Below, in pieces: positions 18,108 through 25,765 of a DNA stretch of 64,000 nucleotides. Each line of letters begins with the position of its first letter. The first letter of the stretch is position 1. The notes under the pieces are model-generated. The model ran no database searches. It was not told where the DNA came from and was given only the letters and a program-made list of their open reading frames with translations. The translations under genes were made by a program, and so were the position numbers. Origin of the DNA: JAAYJT01 sp037446395 (GTDB lineage: Bacteria; Bacteroidota; Bacteroidia; Bacteroidales; JAAYJT01); contig JBBIIP010000014.1 in assembly GCA_037446395.1 (NCBI GenBank), positions 1 to 64,000 of the forward strand. Direction: 5' to 3'.

Positions 18108-18139
18108 GATTTGGTCCTCCGTATTGGTTAATACTATTT

Positions 18140-20077
18140 TTAAAATAAAACTTCATTGATTTGCTTATTGATCATCGCTGTAAACTCATCCAGGGTGAAA
18201 GTGCCCATATCGCCCTCGCCATGTTTGCGAACCGAAACTGATTGGCTGTTTTCTTCTTTCTCTCCTACAATAATCATGTAGGGAATCTTCTGCAATTCAG
18301 CGTCTCTGATCTTCCTTCCTGTCTTTTCGTTGCGATCATCAATTCGGGCGCGAATATCGGAATTATTTAGCAATCTGAGAACATTTTCGGCATAATTCTG
18401 ATATTTTTCGCTGATTGGCAGGATGATTGCCTGCTCCGGAGCCAGCCATAGGGGGAAACGACCGGCACAATGCTCTAACAATACGGCCACAAAACGTTCC
18501 ATACTACCAAATGGTGCCCGGTGTATCATCACAGGGCGATGCTTTTCGTTGTCGCTTCCGGTATATTCGAGCTCGAAGCGTTCAGGGAGGTTATAGTCAA
18601 CCTGGATGGTGCCCAATTGCCAGCTACGCCCCAGGGCGTCTTTCACCATAAAATCCATTTTGGGGCCGTAAAATGCAGCCTCGCCATATTTAATCACAGT
18701 GTTTTTCAACCCGCGCTCTTCGGCTACTTCTATGATGGCCTTTTCAGCTTTTTCCCAGTTCTCGTCGGTACCTATATATTTTTCTTTGTTGTTGGTGTCG
18801 CGCAGCGAAATCTGCACCGTAAAGTCTTTGAAATCAAGAGCTTTAAAGATGATCATCACAATGTCCATTACACCTTTGAATTCATCTTTCACCTGGTCGG
18901 GGCGGCAAAAGATGTGGGCATCGTCCTGGGTGAATCCGCGTACGCGAGTGAGGCCATGCAGCTCGCCACTCTGCTCGTAGCGATACACGGTGCCAAATTC
19001 GGCATAGCGAACGGGTAGGTCTTTATACGAGTGAGGTTTGCTTTTATAAATTTCGCAGTGGTGGGGGCAGTTCATTGGTTTGAGAAAAAACTGCTCGTCG
19101 GGCATGGGAGTGTTGATGGGTTGGAAGGAGTCTTTGCCGTATTTTTCGTAGTGTCCGGATGTTTTGTAAAGCTCCACATTGCCTATATGCGGCGATAAGA
19201 CCTGATCGTAGCCTGCTTTTCGCTGCTCCCTTTTAAGGAATGTTTCGAGCTTTTCGCGCAGGATGGCTCCCTTGGGCAGCCAGAGAGGGAGCCCTTGCCC
19301 TACTTTCTGTGAGAATGTAAATAGTTCCAGTTCTTTGCCGAGCTTTCGATGGTCGCGCTTTTTGGCTTCTTCGATCAGTTCTAGATAATCGGTGAGTTCT
19401 TTTTGCTTGGTAAATGTAATACCATAGATGCGTGTCAGTTGTTTGCGGGTTACATCTCCGCGCCAGTAAGCACCGGCAATATTCAGCAACTTCACAGCTT
19501 TGATAGGGCTTGTATCGGGAAGATGTGGCCCACGGCAAAGGTCAGTAAAATAGCCCGATTTGTAGAGTGTGATCTGTCCGTCTTCGAGGTCGCTGAGGAG
19601 TTCGAGTTTGTACTCGTCTTGTTTTTCAGCAAAGTACCTTATAGCCTCGGCCTTACTCACATCCACCCTGTTAAAGGTTTGCTTTTCACGTGCAAGTTCC
19701 AGCATCTTTTCTTCGATCCCTGCCAGATCTTCGGCAACAATGGTGTGGGTTCCAAAATCTATGTCGTAGTAAAATCCGTTTTCGATGTCGGGGCCAATGC
19801 CGAACTTCACGCCGGGATACAGTAATTCAACCGCTTCTGCCATCAGGTGGGCCGAAGAATGCCACAGGGTGGATTTCCCGCCTGGATCGTTCCAGGTGAG
19901 TAATTTCAGTTGGGCATCCTCGAAGAGCGGACGTGTGGCATCCCACACCTCGCCGTTGATTTCGGCAGCCAACACATTGCGGGCCAACCCCTCGCTTATG
20001 CCTGAAGCAATTTGCAGCGCGTTGGTACCTTGCGGATATTGTTTAACTGAGTGATCAGGTAAAGTGATGTTTATCAT
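18140..20077 (-). CDS. thrS: threonyl-tRNA synthetase
   Basis: A 645-residue class II synthetase with the full domain order. A TGS domain (residues 1-60) comes first, then the editing domain with HSSAHLMAEAVELLYP. The catalytic core follows, with zinc ligands in the MNCPHHCEIY region, motif 2 (RYAEFGTVYRYEQSGELHGLTRVRGFTQDDAH) and motif 3 (HRAPFGSMERFVAVLLEH). A C-terminal anticodon-binding domain has LPISEKYQNYAENVLRLL and ARIDDRNEKTGRKIRDAE. It starts the thrS-infC-rpmI-rplT operon; the infC start lies 32 bases after its stop. The start at 20077 (MINITLPDHSVKQYPQG) fits the family N-terminus. Confidence 0.97.
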   Translation of the reverse strand: MINITLPDHSVKQYPQGTNALQIASGISEGLARNVLAAEINGEVWDATRPLFEDAQLKLLTWNDPGGKSTLWHSSAHLMAEAVELLYPGVKFGIGPDIENGFYYDIDFGTHTIVAEDLAGIEEKMLELAREKQTFNRVDVSKAEAIRYFAEKQDEYKLELLSDLEDGQITLYKSGYFTDLCRGPHLPDTSPIKAVKLLNIAGAYWRGDVTRKQLTRIYGITFTKQKELTDYLELIEEAKKRDHRKLGKELELFTFSQKVGQGLPLWLPKGAILREKLETFLKREQRKAGYDQVLSPHIGNVELYKTSGHYEKYGKDSFQPINTPMPDEQFFLKPMNCPHHCEIYKSKPHSYKDLPVRYAEFGTVYRYEQSGELHGLTRVRGFTQDDAHIFCRPDQVKDEFKGVMDIVMIIFKALDFKDFTVQISLRDTNNKEKYIGTDENWEKAEKAIIEVAEERGLKNTVIKYGEAAFYGPKMDFMVKDALGRSWQLGTIQVDYNLPERFELEYTGSDNEKHRPVMIHRAPFGSMERFVAVLLEHCAGRFPLWLAPEQAIILPISEKYQNYAENVLRLLNNSDIRARIDDRNEKTGRKIRDAELQKIPYMIIVGEKEENSQSVSVRKHGEGDMGTFTLDEFTAMINKQINEVLF

Positions 20078-20115
20078 GTTTTTATAAGCACAGTGTTGTT
20101 TTCAGAAAGAATTTG

Positions 20116-20123
20116 CAAAGGTA
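20116..20123 (-). promoter_or_regulatory. putative -7 promoter element for thrS
   Basis: On the minus strand this is TACCTTTG, an exact match to the Bacteroidota -7 consensus TAnnTTTG. It lies about 39 bases before the thrS start codon. The -33 region is weak (no exact TTTG at 19-21 bases upstream), so the call is tentative. The rest of 20078-20403 holds no visible gene. Confidence 0.45.
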
Positions 20124-20403
20124 TTAAAAAATGAAATACCTAAAGAATTTTATACCTTTTGATCTTGAATATACAAGCATTGTTACGCTTAGTTTCTTTG
20201 GCTTGCCCGGGCAACCAACTGCCTAATGATTTATCTGCACAAGATAGAGCAAGGTGTAATCCTTCAAACACTGACTTTTTACTTCAAAATAGAATTAACC
20301 TATTTTCATATTTAGCATCATAGCACTAATTGTTTTCATACTTTAGCATAAAATATTGAAAGCCTCACACTGGCAAAACAAAGCATTTATTATTTTATCA
20401 CTT

Positions 20404-20988
20404 ATGATGACTACCACCCCAGCGAAAAAGGATAAGTTTGCCAAACCGAAGGACCCCAAGGCAAAGAACCAGTTGCAAAAAAATCTGTTCCTGCAATTCT
20501 TTCCTTTGATCGCCGCCGTAACTCTCTGGGCAATCACTATGGGATTGGTTCACCTACCTTCGATCAGGGATGATTTTTTTAATTTCTTCGTCCGTTTCAC
20601 CGTAGAAAGTGTGGTTTTATTAGGAAAAATAACTTTTTTGCCCATCCAAAGCCCCGCATCTCCGAACCTGACTGTGGCAGGCTACCCGATGCAGGTGATC
20701 ATGGAATGCACTGCTTATAACTTCTACATTTTCGTTATTTATCTCAGTCTTTTATCGCCTGTGAGATGGACGCAAAGGCTCACTACCCTTGCCATTTTCA
20801 TCCCTTCAGTGTTTCTGCTCAATAGCCTGCGTTTTATCACAATGGGATATATCGGCAGGTATTTCCCTAATCAGTTCGATGTTATTCACGAATATTTATG
20901 GAACATACTTTTTGGGTTCCTGGTTTTCCTGATCTGGGTCTGGCGCTACCAAAATACAAAACCTGATAAAGCCCCGCAAATCCTTTAA
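20404..20988 (+). CDS. exosortase/archaeosortase-like membrane transpeptidase
   Basis: A 194-residue polytopic membrane protein (about five helices) after a lysine-rich cytoplasmic N-terminus. The candidate exosortase triad is in order: Cys102 in VIMECTAYNFY, Arg143 in LLNSLRFITMG (the NxxR motif of the family), and His162 in DVIHEYLWN. Exosortases are integral-membrane cysteine transpeptidases that cleave C-terminal sorting tags of secreted proteins. The usual C-(S/T/N)-G after the cysteine is replaced here by C-T-A-Y, so this is a divergent member. Two start codons are possible (20404, 20407), and an upstream in-frame ATG at 20356 is less likely. The next gene, 64 bases downstream, encodes a small membrane protein and forms a likely pair with it. 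Confidence 0.72.
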   Translation: MMTTTPAKKDKFAKPKDPKAKNQLQKNLFLQFFPLIAAVTLWAITMGLVHLPSIRDDFFNFFVRFTVESVVLLGKITFLPIQSPASPNLTVAGYPMQVIMECTAYNFYIFVIYLSLLSPVRWTQRLTTLAIFIPSVFLLNSLRFITMGYIGRYFPNQFDVIHEYLWNILFGFLVFLIWVWRYQNTKPDKAPQIL

Positions 20989-21052
20989 GCGATCAAACGA
21001 TAATTTGCGGCCTGTGCGTTGCAATTCCCATACAATCAAAAGTTAAATCATT

Positions 21053-21586
21053 ATGAGTCACCTGAAATCGAATAAACTTAAAATTACCACTCTGGTTGGA
21101 ATTACGATGGTGGTCTTTGCTATTTGGCAATTGGGATTTGAAAAATACCATGCTAAATTCATCTTGACAAGCGCGAATGTTCTGTACAAAATTACAGGCA
21201 GTAAAAAATTTTTTGAATTTGAAAAAATTGATGGCAAGTCTTATTTTTGGGCTCACACGATAGTCGAAGGGCGCAAGGCAAAGTTTAACCAAAAAATCGG
21301 GTCGGTATTACAACCTACGGTGATGATTCTTGCCTGGCAGCTTTTTTTGTTCCTGGTGATGGCCTGGCGCAAGGCTCTAAGGCTATTGCTGGTAAACCTC
21401 GGGGCTTTCGTAATTTTACAAGTTGTTTTTTTACTGCAGCTAATGGGATACCATACCTCGGCAACACAACGGTTTTTATATGAGTTTTTTATAAGCAGTT
21501 TTTATGTGATTGCCTTGGTCTTTATCATCAAGGACCAGTATCTGTATCAGGTTTTTAAAAGAAACCCTCAAGGTACAACTCCCTGA
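21053..21586 (+). CDS. membrane protein encoded with the exosortase-like protein
   Basis: A 177-residue protein of unknown family. One N-terminal helix (residues 10-27, ITTLVGITMVVFAIWQLGF) is followed by a soluble loop of about 70 residues (residues 28-95). Three more helices follow (about residues 97-120, 122-145 and 150-168), and the tail is basic. I recognise no named domain. It follows the exosortase-like gene closely and in the same direction. Exosortase loci often carry a small partner membrane protein, so a role as accessory or stabilising subunit is possible but unproven. Confidence 0.75.
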   Translation: MSHLKSNKLKITTLVGITMVVFAIWQLGFEKYHAKFILTSANVLYKITGSKKFFEFEKIDGKSYFWAHTIVEGRKAKFNQKIGSVLQPTVMILAWQLFLFLVMAWRKALRLLLVNLGAFVILQVVFLLQLMGYHTSATQRFLYEFFISSFYVIALVFIIKDQYLYQVFKRNPQGTTP

Positions 21587-21656
21587 CAGCATTGTGATTA
21601 AAGAGAAAATCAACCCTCCTGCTCGCTTTTATGGTGGAGCAAGAGGATTCATGATA

Positions 21657-24338
21657 TTATTTCATCAGCAAACCATTAAACAACAACTTGTAAGTAGCCT
21701 GCATCTGCCCCCTAGCGTACGGACTGAAGCCATAAAGCACCAATTGTCCTTTTCCTTTGCCAATCCACACCAAGGCTGCCTGTTTGGCCAGAAGTTCGTT
21801 TTTGTCGGCATAGCCACTCATCAGAATATTGTTTTCAGGAAAAAACGCCACCACGCGCCGATCCATATCCAAATAGGGAATGGAAGTGGTAAAAACAGGG
21901 GTTCCGCGATGAAAAACACCTGTTGACGGGGGCATTCCGTAAGTGAGCGGATGGTCTGCAACGAGTTGCACCCGCAGCAGGGAACCCGGCACTTCGAGCC
22001 CTTTTCTGTTCAAATCGGGGCCGATATTGCGCACCGGAAGTTGAAATTCGGCTTTTGTTTTTTCTTCACCGGGTTTATTGGTTTTGGTTTTTTCATCCCT
22101 GGCTGGCGATTCGGCCCCTATGCTCAGGGCGCCCATAAATAAATCGGCCGAACCTCCCCAGGCCAGCACCTTGCCTCCGTTGTTGATGAAGGTGAGTAGG
22201 TTTTCGAGGCCTTTCTTTTCCATACCTTTTGCAAATTCGGGCGGATAACGGGGGATGTTGTAGTTGCCTTCTTCGCCGAATTTTCCGTTCAGCAGAACAG
22301 ATTTGTTCTCATCCGTCAGGATCAACACATCAAACCTGGCAAGGTCGGTGGTTTGCAGATCGGCGGGGCGCAGCACGCTGTAGGCAATCCCGTAGTCGTC
22401 GAACAAAAACCGCAACCAACCGGCATCCATGGCCGAAAACCAACTTTCAATCAAGCCGATGCGTGGAAGTTTCAATGGCTGGGTTTCGGGCAATTCAGTG
22501 CCCTCTGCTAAAGAAACCGGAGCGGTAGTGAGCCTGCTTAATAGGTCCGGGTCGGCCTTGCCCGACTTGATCAGGAAACTACCAGCCGGATAGGTAATTC
22601 CGCTATTTACAAAGGCAGCAGTTGTCCTGGATATTTCCATGCCTTTTGCAGCTGCCATGAATGCAGCCTTATAGCTCTCGTTATGGTTGGCCGTAAGGAG
22701 CAGGTGTTTATACTGCCGCGGGGCTTCACCCTGCAAGCGATAGGGTGTTCTGATTTCGCTCAGCTTGCTTTCAATTCCGATGAGTTTGGTGGTGATTTCG
22801 GCAGCTTCAACACCTTTGTGCAATGGCAGCGACCAGGATGTTACGTCATAAGGCCGGATCATTTCGCCTCCGGGCATGTAGCGCCTGACCGGAAAGACCT
22901 GTTTTTCCATGATTTCCTTGATAAAGGAGCGAAAAGGCTGCGACAGCGGCACCACAATGTCGCCCTTCTTCCACAGGCGGTTTTCGGCCACACAATCCTG
23001 TGTCAGTGCATAGGTGCGGATGTTGTGTTCGGCAAGCAGGTTGACGAGGGCAACCAGCTCGCCCTGGTCGTGCTGCTGCAACGGCAAAAAATAGAAATAA
23101 GGGGCCTGCTGCCTGCCTTTCTCAATTTCGTTGCGGGTGAACCGATTCCTGAACTCAAGGATGTCTTTCTTATACAGGGCAGCGGTTCGCAGGTAGCTCA
23201 GGGTGTTGACGCGCTCGTAGGCTACAATATCGCCCAGCCGCCACCAGCCGCCCGGCCAGGGTTCGGGCATGTTGATGCTCTTGGCATATTCGCCCATTCC
23301 CTTTCCAACGGTTCTTAGCTCGTTGGGTTCGACATAGATGGGAGAGGCATAATTTACGCTGGCAGCTTCGGAGAGCATCCCAATAACGCCTTTCCAGATG
23401 GAAGTGGTGGTTGACCCCGGCCAGTAATCGTCGAACAGATAGTTCATGGATACGCCTTTGAAGCCTTCAGCGGTCATGTCGGTGATGGCCCGGGAACCGA
23501 ATGTTTGCATCCAGTTCCAAATGCCGGCATCCACATTTTCGGCAATGGGATCGTGGGGGGGAGATACATAATAGCGAGGCCCGTTGGAGCCCATCTGATG
23601 CTTTTCGATCATCACCTGCGGAAACCAGTCGTTTGTATAAAGATTCGATACTACCTTGTTTTCGGCTTGTGTGAGGGAAACAAAATCTCGGTTGATGTTA
23701 TGGCCTACATACTTATGATACACCCCGGGCATGGTGCTGCCGTCAAGTGGGGTGTTTTTGGTTTTGTTGTAATGGTCAACAACCATATTCATGCCGTCGG
23801 GGTTGTGGTTGGGAACCATCATATAAACAACGTCTTCCAATATTTTTTGAATCTCAGGGCTTGCAGATGTGAGAAGTTCATAAGCGATAAGCGGTGCCGC
23901 CTGCGATGGGGCCACCTCCGATGAGTGCATCGAAAGGGTCATTAGCACAAATACTTTGCCTTCTTCAACAAGTTTTTGCCGCTCAGCATCAGTCAGGCTG
24001 CCATTCATGGCCAGTTGCCGGTTGATCTTTTTCAGTTCATCGAGCCGTGCGATGTTTGTTTCGGAAGAAATGCAAACTACATATATTGGCTTTCCCAAAG
24101 TTGATTTTCCAACTTCGCGGATGTTGATTTTTTTTGAGTCTTTTTCGAGCAATTTCATGTAGTCGGTGAGTTGCTCATAGTTGAAAAGCATCTTATCTGC
24201 TCCAGGTTCGAAGCCAAAAAAGGTTTTGGGAGCAGAAAGTTGAGCCTGGATTGAAGCGTTGATGAAGAGAAGAATGGCCGTGAAAAACATACTCCGGACT
24301 GAGCGACAAAAAATAGAAAAAAGGCGGGAGTGAAACAT
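21657..24338 (-). CDS. secreted M14 family zinc carboxypeptidase
   Basis: An 893-residue exported protein. After a signal peptide (FFTAILLFINASIQA) comes an M14 peptidase domain with zinc-ligand motif HSSE in LMTLSMHSSEVAPSQAAP. Substrate-binding segments NHNPDGMNMVVDHYNKT and HNINRDF follow, with a third ligand likely in VMIEKHQMGS. The long C-terminal part (about residues 450-893) is typical of large Bacteroidota M14 proteins: it includes a class I glutamine-amidotransferase-like segment with FDVLILTDENKS and LLTFINNGGKVLAWGGSAD. Its role is likely degradation of external peptides. There is no T9SS sorting domain at the end, so it should be periplasmic. Confidence 0.88.
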   Translation of the reverse strand: MFHSRLFSIFCRSVRSMFFTAILLFINASIQAQLSAPKTFFGFEPGADKMLFNYEQLTDYMKLLEKDSKKINIREVGKSTLGKPIYVVCISSETNIARLDELKKINRQLAMNGSLTDAERQKLVEEGKVFVLMTLSMHSSEVAPSQAAPLIAYELLTSASPEIQKILEDVVYMMVPNHNPDGMNMVVDHYNKTKNTPLDGSTMPGVYHKYVGHNINRDFVSLTQAENKVVSNLYTNDWFPQVMIEKHQMGSNGPRYYVSPPHDPIAENVDAGIWNWMQTFGSRAITDMTAEGFKGVSMNYLFDDYWPGSTTTSIWKGVIGMLSEAASVNYASPIYVEPNELRTVGKGMGEYAKSINMPEPWPGGWWRLGDIVAYERVNTLSYLRTAALYKKDILEFRNRFTRNEIEKGRQQAPYFYFLPLQQHDQGELVALVNLLAEHNIRTYALTQDCVAENRLWKKGDIVVPLSQPFRSFIKEIMEKQVFPVRRYMPGGEMIRPYDVTSWSLPLHKGVEAAEITTKLIGIESKLSEIRTPYRLQGEAPRQYKHLLLTANHNESYKAAFMAAAKGMEISRTTAAFVNSGITYPAGSFLIKSGKADPDLLSRLTTAPVSLAEGTELPETQPLKLPRIGLIESWFSAMDAGWLRFLFDDYGIAYSVLRPADLQTTDLARFDVLILTDENKSVLLNGKFGEEGNYNIPRYPPEFAKGMEKKGLENLLTFINNGGKVLAWGGSADLFMGALSIGAESPARDEKTKTNKPGEEKTKAEFQLPVRNIGPDLNRKGLEVPGSLLRVQLVADHPLTYGMPPSTGVFHRGTPVFTTSIPYLDMDRRVVAFFPENNILMSGYADKNELLAKQAALVWIGKGKGQLVLYGFSPYARGQMQATYKLLFNGLLMK

Positions 24339-24668
24339 AGGGTTTGGTTTTTAGTGATGCGATAAAATTAAAGAATGTTTTAATCAAATGTTATGAAAAA
24401 GGAAAATTCAACGAAGCCGCTAAATAATTGTATATCATACTATTAATAACTATTTTTATTCATCGGACACGCTATGTAGCCAGCAAAACCGGATTTATAG
24501 AGCCGCTTTCGGTAGTGATTGTCAATGATGTTAGCGCTTCAGGGTAGGAAGAAGGGATTTCGAGCAATTGAATTTCCTTTTTTAAGTGAATTCCTTTAGT
24601 TGAGGCAAAACCCTAATTTTGCAACCTGATATGTAAGTCATCTTGCGAATTGGTTTAAAATTTTTCGA
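24339..24668. other. intergenic region with a possible gene remnant
   Basis: These 330 bases lie between two divergent genes. On the minus strand, 24472-24612 is open between two stop codons (46 residues) with protein-like composition (EIQLLEIPSSYPEALTSLTI and SGSINPVLLAT) but has no start codon. It may be the tail of a decayed gene or chance. Otherwise nothing beyond presumed promoters is visible. Confidence 0.3.
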
Positions 24669-25628
24669 ATGATTATCACCATATTATTGTTTTCAATCGG
24701 CATTACTTTACTTATAAAAGGTGCCGATTGGCTGGTGAGTGGAGCATCTGCCCTCGCACGTAAACATAAAATATCCGACCTGGCCATCGGACTAACCATC
24801 GTAGCCTTTGGAACCTCGGCTCCGGAATTGGTCGTGAACACGATCGCCGCCTTCGAAAAACATTTTGACGTTGTGTTTGGCAACATCATCGGAAGCAATA
24901 ATTTTAACTTGTTCGTAATACTTGGAATAGCAGGCCTCATCACCCCCTTAAATGTTCATTCCCGCACCGTGTGGAGAGAAATTCCTTTTTCGTTTCTGGC
25001 CATCATTGTTGTATGGCTGCTCGCCAACGATTTTTTTATTCCAGGAAAAGCGCTTCAGTTGTCTCGTCTCGATGCTTTTATCCTGCTCTTTTTCTTCCTG
25101 GTTTTTCTCTACTATGTTTACAAGCAGCTTAAAATTGATCCGGTAAGGCAGGCCCATACTGGAATCCCATTCAGTAATTTGAAGATATGGGCGTATATTG
25201 TCATCGGTTTAACGGGCCTGGTTGTTGGTGGGAACCTGGTCGTAAGTAGCGCGGTTGAGATTGCCCATGCCTTGGGGGTGAGTGAGAAAATTATCGGATT
25301 AACGATCGTTGCTGCAGGAACTTCTCTGCCTGAGCTGGCCACGTCGGCCGTCGCAGCCTGGAAGAAAAATAGTGACATAGCCATCGGAAATATCATCGGC
25401 TCGAATATTTTCAATATCTTTTTTATCCTTGCGTTGAGTGCAATTGTTAGGCCAATTGCATTTAATCCTGCGTTTAACACCGACTTGCTTATATTAACTG
25501 CTGGGACTATTTTTTTGTTTTCGGCGATGTTTCATGGCAGGAAAAAGAAACTCGACCGCTGGGAAGCCGCACTTATGCTGGTGTTTTTTATCGGGTATAT
25601 GGTTTACATAGTAGGGCAGGAGGCATAA
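24669..25628 (+). CDS. CaCA family calcium/sodium antiporter
   Basis: A 319-residue membrane protein with two homologous halves, the mark of the Ca2+:cation antiporter family. Each half holds an alpha-repeat: GLTIVAFGTSAPELVVNTIAAFEKHFD with FGNIIGSNNFNLFVILG in the first, GLTIVAAGTSLPELATSAVAAWKKNSD with IGNIIGSNIFNIFFIL in the second. The GTS-PE and GSN motifs carry the ion-coordinating Glu and Asn residues. About ten helices are expected. It is the YrbG-type exchanger, likely expelling calcium in exchange for sodium or protons. It is monocistronic as far as can be seen. Confidence 0.94.
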   Translation: MIITILLFSIGITLLIKGADWLVSGASALARKHKISDLAIGLTIVAFGTSAPELVVNTIAAFEKHFDVVFGNIIGSNNFNLFVILGIAGLITPLNVHSRTVWREIPFSFLAIIVVWLLANDFFIPGKALQLSRLDAFILLFFFLVFLYYVYKQLKIDPVRQAHTGIPFSNLKIWAYIVIGLTGLVVGGNLVVSSAVEIAHALGVSEKIIGLTIVAAGTSLPELATSAVAAWKKNSDIAIGNIIGSNIFNIFFILALSAIVRPIAFNPAFNTDLLILTAGTIFLFSAMFHGRKKKLDRWEAALMLVFFIGYMVYIVGQEA

Positions 25629-25765
25629 TTCATTGCAAATTTCCTCTCCTTCCTAAAGATTCTAACTTTACCTGAGGAGTGCTCACATAAACTTTCGCAA
25701 TAATGGTCTGGTCCTATTGCCACGCATCAGACCGGACATCGGGAAATAACCCTAACTTTTCGAAT

